The notes under the pieces: generated by a model
What the model saw: the letters and a program-made list of their open reading frames with translations, nothing else
Database searches by the model: none
What the model was told of the DNA's origin: nothing
NCBI GenBank assembly: GCA_963693315.1
Contig: OY856186.1
Location: forward strand, 97,868,556 to 97,932,555
Source of the DNA: Diogma glabrata
Lineage: Eukaryota; Arthropoda; Insecta; Diptera; Cylindrotomidae
DNA length: 64,000 nucleotides
Direction of reading: 5' to 3'
Part shown: positions 1 through 9,213 of the stretch, one piece after another
Numbering within the stretch: position 1 is the stretch's first letter
How the letters are laid out: every line of letters begins with the position of its first letter
Made by a program: the position numbers and the translations under genes

Positions 1-4
1 ACTA

Positions 5-352
5 CCCGACTAGCATTGTGTAAGGGCTCAGATCTGGGCCGGATACCGCTTTTCCTGCCACTGATAGAGTCCGGATCAGGCACCCTGAACAGGTCCTGTT
101 CAATAATAATGTAACGCCTCAAGCTATCCAAACCGGATCAGGCAGCCCTACTAGAACCGGATCAGTTCAAATAAGGCATTTATTAGTAAGTAATTGACAA
201 AATGTACAATTTTCGTAAATACGTTAATTTAAAAATGTCCAATAAATTCGTTTATAAAATATTCTAACTTTATACTTACCTATATGTCATCATAACAAAA
301 CGCAAACAAGCAAAAACTGAAGTATGAATGAAAGTTCGCAAACTATATACAT
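5..352 (+). mobile_element. Left part of a CCCGA-type DNA repeat, split by the LTR retrotransposon
   Basis: The segment begins with CCCGACTAGCATT after a TA dinucleotide and is studded with GATCCGG/CCGGATC and GATCAGG motifs. Its other half lies at 9703-10035, beyond the LTR retrotransposon. The far end there (ATGCCAGTCTTG) is a diverged inverted counterpart of the start. The same family recurs at 29380-32853, 29838-30438 and 50401 onward. It has no coding potential and looks like a non-autonomous DNA transposon. Superfamily is not assigned. Confidence 0.6.
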
Positions 353-356
353 ATAT

Positions 357-849
357 TATTATGGAGCCACTCTTATCCATAACCATTGAGTCACTGTAAG
401 TAATTAAACTGTTTTGTAGTATTTGTTGATTAATTGTTATTTAAAATTATTTAAAGGAAAACAAATATTACGTTACAGTTTAAAAAAACCAATGAATAAA
501 CCATTTGAAAGGAAACTCAAATTCTATTGACATTTTCCGCAAACTATGCAATTAATTAAAAGTGTGGAAAATGTTAATAGAAAGAAAAAACAGTTAGTCT
601 AGTAGAAGCACCGCAACCCTGAACATCAGGGAATATAATTATTAACATATAATTTAATTAGTGAAATAATTCCATAATAATTATATTATAATGATCAAGT
701 TGAATAATGTAATAATAATTGGTTACTAATAAAATAATGATTACAAAATATAAATAAAATATAACAGAAAATCAATTAAAAAAAGTCAAAGTGTTTTCTT
801 TATAATAAAAAGTGAAAAAGCGGTTTAGCCAATTAAGAAAATCAGAACA
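357..849 (+). repeat. 5' LTR (493 bp)
   Basis: It matches 9214-9698 base for base over nearly its whole length by eye. Two differences are seen: the second base (TA here, TG in the 3' LTR) and an extra 8 bases (gtttagcc) near 813-820. It ends in AACA, giving the usual ...CA terminus. Confidence 0.93.
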
Positions 850-854
850 TAATT

Positions 855-872
855 TGGTGACAGCGGTGGGAT
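855..872 (+). other. Putative tRNA primer-binding site
   Basis: TGGTGACAGCGGTGGGAT begins five bases after the 5' LTR, where a minus-strand primer site is expected. The TGG start pairs with the CCA end of a tRNA. I cannot name the tRNA; the pattern is broadly like the serine-type sites of 17.6/297 relatives. Confidence 0.6.
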
Positions 873-900
873 ACTGAGGATAAAGCATCTGCCTCAGTAT
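871..900 (+). other. Stem-loop directly downstream of the primer-binding site
   Basis: ATACTGAGG (871-879) and CCTCAGTAT (892-900) are perfect 9-base complements separated by 12 bases. It overlaps the end of the putative primer site and could form in the genomic RNA. A role in primer placement or packaging is only a possibility. Confidence 0.55.
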
Positions 901-1111
901 CCAGAATTCGAACACTCCAACATTCAATAAGAAAAAAGAATAAACAAAAATTAATACAAAATTTTTGTCAGAAATCAAAATACAGCAAATCCATCACTAC
1001 TACATCCAGTTTTCAATATTTCATCAGTTTCAACAGCAAATTTCAAAAATCAAAATTAACCAATTCAAAATTAACAAAGTAAATTCCAAACATCTAGACC
1101 ATCAATACAAC

Positions 1112-1128
1112 ATGTTCAAAATGTAAGT
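1112..1128 (+). other. Short leader ATG and candidate 5' splice site for env mRNA
   Basis: An ATG at 1112 is followed three codons later by a consensus GTAAGT donor at 1123-1128. Insect errantiviruses express env from a spliced mRNA. A matching acceptor (pyrimidine-poor but ending ACAG) lies at 6984-6988, just after pol and in front of the env frame. Splicing is inferred, not shown. Confidence 0.5.
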
Positions 1129-1701
1129 TATTTAATTCTTTTATGTGTAAAATAATTTAAATTAAAAAATAAAAAAAACCTAATTTCATTTTATTCCAAT
1201 TTTTAAATAAAATTATTATAAAAAAAAATAAAGAAATATGATTCTTCAATCGAATAATTAATATAATTTTTTTTATTCTGTTGTTGCCTTCCGCATAACA
1301 AAACATAATTTTTTTCTGTGACGGGAAAGAGTTTAACATTTTACTTCTGCTGACAGGTGCAAAAATGCTACTTTTCATAAAATACTTTTTTCCCCGGGAA
1401 AAAAGTATGTACTTTTTTCCCGGATAGATAAAAATATATATATAAATACATATATACACATAAATGATAAATATTATGAATATTTATGAACATTTATGAC
1501 TATTTTAATGTTAATGAAAAGTTATACCGTTTTCTTCTTGATGTTAATAACTGGTTTTGACAAATAAAATGAAACTTAATTTTAAGTTTTTATTCAAGAA
1601 AAATTCGTATGGTGTGGTGAATATACATATTGTAATATTTGTTTAATATTATTTTTTCAATAATTATATTAATATTTGTCCAGTCACAGAAAAAAATAGT
1701 G

Positions 1702-1820
1702 TATTATACACGGGAAAAATTGTAGATTTTAGCTCTCGGTTTTTTGTCTCCCTCCGCTTCGCGTCGGGAGACAACACAACCTCGAGCTAAAATCTACTAC
1801 TTTTTTCCCTTGTATAATAA
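1702..1820 (+). repeat. Foldback in the retrotransposon leader (1130-2058 otherwise non-coding)
   Basis: Arms at about 1702-1736 and 1784-1820 are near-perfect inverted copies (tattatacacgggaaaaa and its complement; gtagattttagctc and its complement). Inside is a second GC-rich hairpin at 1746-1771 (gtctccctccgc / gcgtcgggagac). A smaller inverted repeat built on cccgggaaaaaagta lies at 1384-1425. The rest of 1130-2058 is AT-rich with no supported gene. It may be an inserted mini-foldback or a structured leader. Confidence 0.65.
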
Positions 1821-2058
1821 ATAACTATTTAATTGCAAACTAAAACAAAAAAAAACAAAATTTAATACCTTCAATGGAATTTTTTTTTACTTCGCAAATT
1901 GATATTTTTTCCCATACGCGCGCCGCAAACAATAATTTACTAATTTAAAATAAAATAAAACAAAATTCGTGTACTAACATAATAAGTTTGTTTATGAGTG
2001 TCGAATTTTTTGTTGTTAAACATAATAAAAACAAACATAATAAAAGTTTTAAAATCAT

Positions 2059-3132
2059 ATGGACCTTAATATAAACCTACGTAGCAGAAAAATCGTAAAA
2101 TCGAAAAACAATAGTGAAAGTAGTTCTGAAGAAGACAATCCTCTTCTAAGGCCAAAGTCCCCACCTATAGTTTCAAATAGTTTACCTGATAAACCTGTGT
2201 CGATTAAAATGGCTACTTTTGATATGTCACAAGCTATCAAGATGATTCCAGAATTTAATGGAAATTCAATGGAATTGCATAGATTCTTGCAAATAGCAGA
2301 CATACAATACAAAAGAGCGAAAACGGCACCGGAAAAATTAGACTTTTTAGACGTTATAACATCCAAACTAGTTGGTAGAGCCTATAACTTAATCTTAAGG
2401 TACCACACATACGGTTGTTGGGAAACACTTAAGAAAGCAATAGAACTAAACTTTTCTAAACTCCGAGCGGTACAATTAATTATGGCTGATATATTCACAC
2501 TGTCTCAAGAGGTTAGGGAAAACGTTAATCAATACGCTGCTAGAACTGAAAAATTGTTCGATGAACTTAATATGGCATGTTCCACAACGTTGGATTCTGA
2601 CTCACAAGGAATTAGAAAACTAAATGAAACCACGGTATTAAATAGTTTTATCAATGGATTGCGTGACCCTTTGCGTCTTATATTACGTGCTGCTAGACTC
2701 GATACACTTTCCGCGGTTATAGATTTAGCTTCTCAAGAAGAAAAACTTAACCAAATTCAAATTCGGACGGATTCCAACAAATTATATTGTACAAATTGCA
2801 AAACTACTACGCACAATACAAAAGCTTGTCGTAGACGTAGTTTCAACAATAATGAATCCAGTCAGAGTTCCAATAGATTTCCTCGTTTCAATAACTATAT
2901 CAAGCCACAAGTACAAGTTATACAAGAAGTACCAAAAATTTGTAATTATTGTAAAAAGAAAGGCCATACAATAGACGTTTGTAGAAAACGAATCTACAAC
3001 TTTAATAGAACAAATAATCTCCAGGAAAACTCTCAAGTGCTTGCTTCGACCAGCACACCGATGCAGGCACAAGACCTACAACAAAGTGCATCAAAAATTC
3101 AGAACCTCGAAAACAAAATACAGAAACTCTAA
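2059..3132 (+). CDS. gag: Gag polyprotein of the LTR retrotransposon
   Basis: This uninterrupted 357-residue frame starts at the first ATG after the leader. An acidic, serine-rich N-terminus is followed by a capsid-like helical region (about residues 60-230). Two zinc knuckles of the CX2CX4HX4C type follow: 2788-2829 (CTNCKTTTHNTKAC) and 2941-2982 (CNYCKKKGHTIDVC). Such knuckles bind genomic RNA during particle assembly. Both are complete here. The frame ends at 3132 within a repetitive stretch that overlaps the pol frame (open from 3018) in the -1 register, as expected for Gag-Pol made by ribosomal frameshifting. I saw no ideal XXXYYYZ slippery heptamer in the overlap. Gag appears intact, unlike pol and env. 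Confidence 0.88.
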   Translation: MDLNINLRSRKIVKSKNNSESSSEEDNPLLRPKSPPIVSNSLPDKPVSIKMATFDMSQAIKMIPEFNGNSMELHRFLQIADIQYKRAKTAPEKLDFLDVITSKLVGRAYNLILRYHTYGCWETLKKAIELNFSKLRAVQLIMADIFTLSQEVRENVNQYAARTEKLFDELNMACSTTLDSDSQGIRKLNETTVLNSFINGLRDPLRLILRAARLDTLSAVIDLASQEEKLNQIQIRTDSNKLYCTNCKTTTHNTKACRRRSFNNNESSQSSNRFPRFNNYIKPQVQVIQEVPKICNYCKKKGHTIDVCRKRIYNFNRTNNLQENSQVLASTSTPMQAQDLQQSASKIQNLENKIQKL

Positions 3133-4247
3133 TACAAAATACAGAACCTCTAATACAAAATCCAGAACCTCTAAAACAAATCTCAGAATCTCACATACAA
3201 AATTCAGAACCTCGAAAACAAAATACACAAACTCTAATACAAAATACAGAACCTCTAATACAAAAACCAGAACCTCTAAAACAAATCTCAGAACCTCCTA
3301 CTCATAGCTCAGAATCTCTAATACAATATACAGAAGCTCTAATACAAAATTCAGAATCTCTACAACAAATCTCAGAACCTCCTACTCAAAGTTCAGAATA
3401 TCAAATACAAAATCCAAAAACTCTAACACAAAATTCAAAAACCATAACGCGAACGTCAGAACATTTTCCAAAAACTCAAATAGATTATCCAGAATCTCAA
3501 ATAAGCAAACAAAAATGTATTCCAAAATATAACATATCCAATTCTAATATAAAAAACTCTTCATCTCGAATATCCTATTCGAATTCTATATCGCAACCCG
3601 AACAATATATAAATATAAACAACACTGAGAATAAAACATTCTCTTGTGTTTTAGCGCTAGAAATTTCTGGAACAAAAAATGTCAACCCAAAATTCTTAAT
3701 AGACTCTGGTGCAAATGTTTGTTTAATTAAACTAGATACTATAAGTCCTAATACCATTGTGGAGAAGACCTCAATAAAATTAAACGGAATCGGTCCAGTA
3801 CCATTATACACATTGGGTACTACCACATTAAATATTAAATTTCCACATTCGAACATTCATTATCCTATTAACTTTCACATCGTCGGCTCAGATTTTCCAA
3901 TTAGCCAAGATGGAATAATCGGTGAAGATTTTCTGAATCAAACAAACTCCATAATAGACTTCGGTAAAAGTTTTATCAAATTGAAACTGCATGAAAAATT
4001 TATTTCCATTCCATTTCAAACTCACAAATCAAAAATAGTTATTCCAGCTAGATCTGAGAAAATTATCAAATATGGACCAGTGAATTTTAATGAAGATGCA
4101 TTAATTATATCACAAAACTTGCAAGACAATGGAATAATTATATCCAATACGTTAGTAAGTCCACACAATGGGTATGTTTTTCTAAGTATACTTAACCCAA
4201 CAAACGAAACAAAAGAAATTAGTGACAAATTAGAAATACAATTTTAG
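3018..4247 (+). CDS. pol: Pol N-terminal part: repeat-rich linker and aspartic protease, ending at an in-frame stop
   Basis: The frame is open from 3018 and lies -1 relative to gag. The first ~150 residues are a degenerate repeat of QN-x-EPL/SESL type. It is followed by a retroviral-type aspartic protease with the active-site motif LIDSGANVCLI near 3696-3728 and a C-terminal IIGEDFL near 3920. The protease would cut Gag-Pol. A TAG codon at 4245-4247 ends this stretch, while the same frame resumes immediately and runs into RT. In relatives protease and RT are continuous, so the stop is probably a lesion or a sequence error. Readthrough cannot be excluded. Confidence 0.82.
   Translation, partial: SPGKLSSACFDQHTDAGTRPTTKCIKNSEPRKQNTETLIQNTEPLIQNPEPLKQISESHIQNSEPRKQNTQTLIQNTEPLIQKPEPLKQISEPPTHSSESLIQYTEALIQNSESLQQISEPPTQSSEYQIQNPKTLTQNSKTITRTSEHFPKTQIDYPESQISKQKCIPKYNISNSNIKNSSSRISYSNSISQPEQYININNTENKTFSCVLALEISGTKNVNPKFLIDSGANVCLIKLDTISPNTIVEKTSIKLNGIGPVPLYTLGTTTLNIKFPHSNIHYPINFHIVGSDFPISQDGIIGEDFLNQTNSIIDFGKSFIKLKLHEKFISIPFQTHKSKIVIPARSEKIIKYGPVNFNEDALIISQNLQDNGIIISNTLVSPHNGYVFLSILNPTNETKEISDKLEIQF
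3100..3480 (+). repeat. Tandem coding micro-repeat across the gag-pol junction
   Basis: Roughly 18-27-base units built on aatacaaaatacagaacctc recur about 15 times with substitutions. They encode QN/EPL-rich peptide in the pol frame and terminate gag in the other frame. The array has likely grown and shrunk by slippage. Confidence 0.75.
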
Positions 4248-6143
4248 TCAACAAAAGATTACGAGATTTTTCACATGCAAACCAATTATAATCAAAAGAC
4301 AATAGATGGAAGACTTCGTATTCTAAAAGAAACTTTAAAACTAAATCATTTGAATCTAGAGGAACGAAACTCAATTTTAAACATTTGTAGGGAGTTCAAT
4401 CACCTTTTCTTTATCGAAGGTGATAAGTTAACAGCAACCACAGCAACAACGCACGAAATAAACACAGATCCTATGTCGATTCCTATAAACAGAAGACCCT
4501 ATCGTTTAGCCGAAATCCATAAAAATGAAATAAACTTGCAAGTTAAGGATATGCTTGATAAAGGAGTAGTACGTCATAGCCATAGTCCTTGGAATGCTCC
4601 ACTCCTTGTTGTGCCAAAACGTCCTGGCATCCTTGATAAGGAAAAGAAGAAGTGGCGCATTGTCGTAGACTTTCGGAAACTGAACGAAATTACCATACCA
4701 GATGCTTTTCCGCTTCCTAATATCGAAGATATTTTGGGACAACTAGGTGATTCAAGGTACTTTAGCACATTGGACCTAGCAAGCGGCTTTCATCAAATTG
4801 AAGTTAATGAAGCTGATAAACCAAAAACTGCATTTAGCACCAGTAATGGTCATTTTGAATTCAATCGTATGCCATTTGGTCTAAGAAATGCACCTCCAAC
4901 ATTTCAACGGTTAATGAACGTAGTCCTAACCGGTCTACAAGGAATAAAATGCCTAGTTTACTTGGATGATATTGTTATCTATGGCAAAAATTTATCAGAC
5001 CACAACAGCAAACTAGTTCTAGTTCTCAAAGCTTTAGAAAAATATAACTTAAAACTTCAACCGGAAAAATGCAACTTTTTGTATAAAGAAGTAATGTACT
5101 TAGGGCATGTGATATCAGAACAAGGTACTAAACCAGATCCACTTAAAATAGAAGCCGTTCAAAAAATTACTCCTCCTAAATCCCAAAAACAACTTAAATC
5201 GTTTCTAGGCCTAGTAGGTTACTATAGAAAATTCATTCAAAATTTTGCAAAGTTAGCAAATCCCTTAAATAAATTACTCAGGAAAAATAACGAATTTAAA
5301 TGGGACGCATTTTGCGACGAATCATTCAATAAATTAAAACAAGCAATCGTAACATATCCTATTTTGCAATATCCAAATTTCAAAGAACATTTTTTTATTA
5401 CTACGGACGCTAGTAACGAAGCAATTGGTGCTATTTTATCACAAAAATGTAATACTGACGAACAAGATTTGCCCATTTCATTTGCTAGTCGTGTATTAAA
5501 TAATGCTGAAAGAAACTATTCTACAATCGAGAAAGAAGCGCTCGCTGTAGTATGGGCTGTCACACACTTAAGGCCATATGTGTATGGACGCAAATTTACC
5601 ATCGTGACAAATCATAAACCTTTAGTTTGGATTTTTAACCTGAAGGATCCTACTTCAAGAATTATGCGCTGGCGCATTAAGCTTGAAGAATACGATTTCA
5701 ATGTCATACATAAATCTGGTTATTTAAATACAAACGCTGACGCTTTATCACGACTTGACACAGCGCAAGTAAATGTGACTACAAGAAGTTTAGCAAAGGA
5801 AACTCCAAACTCTTCAACAGAAAATCAAGATAAAACACAAGAAAATATTCAAGCAATATTAGATTCAGTTCCTACCTCAAAAATAACAGAATTAACAGAG
5901 CCGAACAAAATCAAACAAGTAATATTTGAATATCATGATGCACCTCTTGGAGGGCATCAGGGCATAAAGAGAACATTTTACAGAATAAAATTAAAATATA
6001 AATGGAAAAATATGTACAAACAAATAGAAAACTATATTAAATCTTGTACTATTTGCCAAAAAAAAACAAAACCCATAATAAAACTAAGATGCCTATGGAG
6101 ATTACTAGCACATCAAAAAAACCTTTCGAGAAAATATCTTTAG
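4248..6143 (+). CDS. pol: Pol middle part: reverse transcriptase, RNase H and integrase zinc finger
   Basis: The frame continues in register from the protease, with the first ATG at 4275. RT shows the KKKWRIVVDFRKLN block, FSTLDLASGFHQI, the FNRMPFGLRNAP block, and the catalytic YLDD at 4959-4970. A Ty3/Gypsy RNase H follows (FITTDASNEAIGAILSQ near 5388-5440, YSTIEKEALAVVWA, TNHKPL), ending in a typical NADALSRL tail near 5740. The integrase HHCC finger (H-x-H ... CTICQ) is at about 5930-6060. RT copies the RNA genome and RNase H removes it. The frame dies at 6143 because the integrase core is one base out of register; the switch lies at or near an A9 run at 6059-6067. Confidence 0.9.
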   Translation, partial: STKDYEIFHMQTNYNQKTIDGRLRILKETLKLNHLNLEERNSILNICREFNHLFFIEGDKLTATTATTHEINTDPMSIPINRRPYRLAEIHKNEINLQVKDMLDKGVVRHSHSPWNAPLLVVPKRPGILDKEKKKWRIVVDFRKLNEITIPDAFPLPNIEDILGQLGDSRYFSTLDLASGFHQIEVNEADKPKTAFSTSNGHFEFNRMPFGLRNAPPTFQRLMNVVLTGLQGIKCLVYLDDIVIYGKNLSDHNSKLVLVLKALEKYNLKLQPEKCNFLYKEVMYLGHVISEQGTKPDPLKIEAVQKITPPKSQKQLKSFLGLVGYYRKFIQNFAKLANPLNKLLRKNNEFKWDAFCDESFNKLKQAIVTYPILQYPNFKEHFFITTDASNEAIGAILSQKCNTDEQDLPISFASRVLNNAERNYSTIEKEALAVVWAVTHLRPYVYGRKFTIVTNHKPLVWIFNLKDPTSRIMRWRIKLEEYDFNVIHKSGYLNTNADALSRLDTAQVNVTTRSLAKETPNSSTENQDKTQENIQAILDSVPTSKITELTEPNKIKQVIFEYHDAPLGGHQGIKRTFYRIKLKYKWKNMYKQIENYIKSCTICQKKTKPIIKLRCLWRLLAHQKNLSRKYL

Positions 6144-6943
6144 ACATAGTCAGACCTTTACCTGAATCGGAACATGGTAATAAATATCTTCTCACTTTTC
6201 AAGACGATTTAACTAAATTCGTTCAAGCTATCCCTATACCAAACCAAGAATCAGACACAATTGCTGAAGCATACGTACGTAAGATAATATGTATTTTTGG
6301 AATCCCAAAAATTCTTCTTACCGATCAAGGTGCTAATTTTCTTAGCGACCTATTCAAGAGAGTTTGCAAATTGCTTAAAATAAAGAAAATTCAAACAAGT
6401 CCATATCATCCTCAAAGTAATGGCGCTTTAGAACGTTCACATCGTACCCTTGGTGATTATTTACGGAGTTACGCTAGCAAAGATCCAGAAAATTGGGATA
6501 TTTGGATAGACTATGCAGTGTTTTGCTACAATACAACACCGCATACATCAACAAATTTTTCACCATACGAAATTCTTTTTGGTTTTAAACCAGAAATTCC
6601 AACATCTCTGTCTCGAGCAATAGAACCTTTGTACAACTATGATGATTACGTACTAGAATTAAAAGCGCGTCTACAAAGTGGCTATGAGCTTGTTCGAGAA
6701 AATCAAATTGATGCCAAAGAAAAATCTAAACTCCGATATGATAAAACCTCTAACCCTTGTACATTTCAAGTTGGAGATGAAGTTTTGTTAGAAATCAAAA
6801 ATCGAACAAACAAAAAACTTACACCAACATATAAGGGACCATATGAAATTCTTGAAATAAAATCTCCCGTGAACTCTGTTATCAAAGTAAAAAATAAACC
6901 CAAAATCGTACACAATAATTTATTAAAATTATATATACAATAA
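6044..6943 (+). CDS. pol: Integrase catalytic core and C-terminus, in a shifted frame
   Basis: The DDE triad is visible: D in SLDIV at 6143-6145, D in LLTDQGANF at 6323-6325, and E in GALERSHRTL at 6431-6433. The second and third are 35 residues apart, the retroviral-integrase spacing. The C-terminal GDEVLLE...YKGPYEI domain ends at a stop at 6941-6943. This part inserts the cDNA into the genome. The frame differs by -1 from the RT/zinc-finger frame; a single missing A in the 6059-6067 homopolymer would explain it, as would frameshifting on the A run or a sequencing error. Confidence 0.88.
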   Translation: MYYLPKKNKTHNKTKMPMEITSTSKKPFEKISLDIVRPLPESEHGNKYLLTFQDDLTKFVQAIPIPNQESDTIAEAYVRKIICIFGIPKILLTDQGANFLSDLFKRVCKLLKIKKIQTSPYHPQSNGALERSHRTLGDYLRSYASKDPENWDIWIDYAVFCYNTTPHTSTNFSPYEILFGFKPEIPTSLSRAIEPLYNYDDYVLELKARLQSGYELVRENQIDAKEKSKLRYDKTSNPCTFQVGDEVLLEIKNRTNKKLTPTYKGPYEILEIKSPVNSVIKVKNKPKIVHNNLLKLYIQ

Positions 6944-6988
6944 TTTCTTTTCTCCTCTCATAATTTCCCAACCATGTTATAATTACAG

Positions 6989-7343
6989 AATACTTTTAAT
7001 AATACCACAAATCATCTGCTGCTATGCAGATATGTTGCCACTAACAACACCCGGTATTTATACGGAAAAAATTGGAATACTTCAAAAGGCGGTATCAAAC
7101 TGGAAATTTTTATTTAACTTAGAGCATGCTAACTTCAACACAGAAATATCAAGCATGAACTATGATTTAAATACACTTGAAACGCTTTGTAACAGCATTA
7201 TTACATTTACACAAACTGATAATTGTAAAATCGAAATTAACTTCCTGAAACAAACATACATGGAAGTTAATCAGAACCAAGATATTATCTCAGAATTGAT
7301 AATTAGAAAAAACGACAGTAGACAAAAAAAGAGGTCTCATTAA
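6989..7343 (+). CDS. env: Env N-terminal part (signal region and surface subunit start)
   Basis: After a candidate splice acceptor (AG at 6987-6988) the frame opens with a short hydrophobic, cysteine-containing stretch (6990-7028) that could be a signal peptide, then continues from the ATG at 7032. It stops at 7341-7343, just after a basic run encoded by an A-rich tract at 7319-7330. That run resembles the furin-type cleavage region of baculovirus-F-like Env proteins. The remainder of env continues in the +1 register. Env would be a membrane glycoprotein of the retroelement particle. This copy is broken here. Confidence 0.72.
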
Positions 7344-8502
7344 TGGTATTGGAAACATTCAACACTTTTTGTTTGGAACTATGGATTCAAATGACGCTGA
7401 AAGGATTGATTTAGCCATAAAAAATATAAACGAAAACCAAATGAAAGTGATTCATTTGGAAGAATCGCAAACCACTATCATTTCAGAATTTATAGATAAC
7501 TATAACTTAACCGAGAAAAAATTAAATAGAAACTTCAAAACTATACTTAAGCATATAAATCGAATAATAGATCAAGTAGACAACTTAACTGAATTCAATC
7601 AATTAACTCATTTATTTGATGAAACATCCCTAATTTTATCAACTTACGCTAAAACCCTTATCAAAACACAAAATGATATAATAAATATTATACAAGACGC
7701 CAGATTAGGGAAACTAAGCAACAAATTCTTAAACTCGAAAGTATTCACATTGGCAATCAAACAAATTCAACTAAAACAACAGAACAATATCAGATTTCCT
7801 TTTAATCTCAACAGATTAAGCCTCAAACTTATAAATTCAATAGTGAGTGTCCAACCACTCTATACTAATAATAATTGGGTAATAGAAGTTAAAATACCAC
7901 TTATTTCAGAGAACTTTGAATTATATAAGACTACAACTTTGCCATTACGCTACAACCAAGAATTTTTCTATTACGTAAAAATTGGCAGCGATTACGTTGC
8001 AATAAACGAAGATCTTCAACGCTACGTTTTTCTAAGCAAGTCGGATCTAAGTCAATGTATCAAATTCCAAAAAAACAATTACCTATGTAATCAAAATCTT
8101 GTATACCACAGTGCAAACGTACACAATTGCGAAATTAAATTATTTTCTGGAGAACTAGAACCTGATAATTGTGAAGTTAGAATTTTTAAAACAACGCATG
8201 AAATTTGGTGCAATCTTTTTGAGCCTAACGCATGGCTGTACGTTGTACCTGAGACAACTTCTATAAAAATAATCTGCCTTGGGAATTATTCCATCGAAAA
8301 GTTGACAGATAGCGGTATCTTTAGATTAAAACCAAACTGCAAAGCTTTTACAAAACAAGTCAACCTACAATCACAAATTCCTGACAAAGAAACTATGCCA
8401 TTTACTTTTGTTTTTAACGGGTTTTTAACTAACATAACCTTAAACATTCCGCAAAATTATTCATTTGTTTCTCCCCATATACAGCATATGGAAGATTTTT
8501 AA
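7321..8502 (+). CDS. env: Env main part, baculovirus-F-like fusion subunit ectodomain
   Basis: The frame is open from the basic tract onward (first ATG at 7369). It begins with a glycine-rich hydrophobic segment in the fusion-peptide position. A helical heptad-like region and a cysteine-containing ectodomain follow, the arrangement of insect errantivirus Env proteins related to baculovirus F (the Baculo_F-type family). Asn-X-Ser/Thr sites are present. It ends at 8502, while the transmembrane end lies in another frame. Two shifts in one gene mean this copy should not yield full-length Env unless the indels are sequence errors; both breaks lie at A or T runs. Confidence 0.75.
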   Translation, partial: DKKRGLINGIGNIQHFLFGTMDSNDAERIDLAIKNINENQMKVIHLEESQTTIISEFIDNYNLTEKKLNRNFKTILKHINRIIDQVDNLTEFNQLTHLFDETSLILSTYAKTLIKTQNDIINIIQDARLGKLSNKFLNSKVFTLAIKQIQLKQQNNIRFPFNLNRLSLKLINSIVSVQPLYTNNNWVIEVKIPLISENFELYKTTTLPLRYNQEFFYYVKIGSDYVAINEDLQRYVFLSKSDLSQCIKFQKNNYLCNQNLVYHSANVHNCEIKLFSGELEPDNCEVRIFKTTHEIWCNLFEPNAWLYVVPETTSIKIICLGNYSIEKLTDSGIFRLKPNCKAFTKQVNLQSQIPDKETMPFTFVFNGFLTNITLNIPQNYSFVSPHIQHMEDF

Positions 8503-8704
8503 CTTAGATAAATTCAGTATAGATTTAAAATCTTTATTTAATCCAACCTTAAAAGAATTTGATTCTCATACAAAAACTTATACCGTTACTTTAATTTCAA
8601 TAATCTTTCCAATACTAACCGCAATAATATTATTCTTTCTTTACAAAAAATATCTAAAAATCAAATGCACGAGAACAATTAATTCCGTTGAAGAACAGAC
8701 ATAA
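8465..8704 (+). CDS. env: Env C-terminal part with transmembrane segment
   Basis: Residues near 8580-8650 form one strongly hydrophobic helix (ISIIFPILTAIILFF) followed by a lysine-rich short tail (YKKYLKIK), the usual end of a class-I fusion protein. It overlaps the preceding env frame by about 38 bases in the next register, so a shift near 8495-8502 (a T5 run) separates them. The stop is at 8702-8704. Confidence 0.72.
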   Translation: MFLPIYSIWKIFNLDKFSIDLKSLFNPTLKEFDSHTKTYTVTLISIIFPILTAIILFFLYKKYLKIKCTRTINSVEEQT

Positions 8705-9213
8705 AAAAAAATTTTTGATTAAAATTTAATTAAAAAAAAAAACCAAAACCAAATTAATTTAAGAATTATTCAATTTTCCATTTTATAAAACCAAATTAAT
8801 AATAATAAGTTTTCTCGTTTATCAAATTTAAGCTAAGAGTATACGTAATAATAATAATGATATAATTAAAATAATCAAAAAAAAAAGAAAAAAGGAAATG
8901 TATTGCTAATAAATTTCATTAATCTATTATCAAATACAATTTTTATAAAATAAACTTAATAAATAAATAAAACTAAATTAGTTTAATAAGAAAATTAATA
9001 ATTGAAATTGAATATCAAGAATATATTATCTAAGCAATAATAAGAAAAATAATAATAGATTATATCTAAGCAATAATAAAAAAAAAAAAACGAAAATATC
9101 AAATTAGAATTTAAGCAAATATAAAGTAAATTTAAAAAAGAAAAGAGACTAGGTAGCCAAAAGAAAATTTTCTTTTTTTCCTTTCAACTTTCTTTTTTCT
9201 AAGGGGGGAGGGG
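8705..9213 (+). other. Non-coding 3' region and polypurine tract
   Basis: About 490 bases of A-rich sequence without a supported gene end in the purine run aaggggggagggg at 9201-9213, directly abutting the 3' LTR. The run is the expected primer site for plus-strand DNA synthesis. Confidence 0.8.

Noticed and set aside
1157..1459. 100-codon minus-strand frame in the retrotransposon leader
   Set aside because: Low-complexity AT-driven translation, antisense to the element, with no motif.
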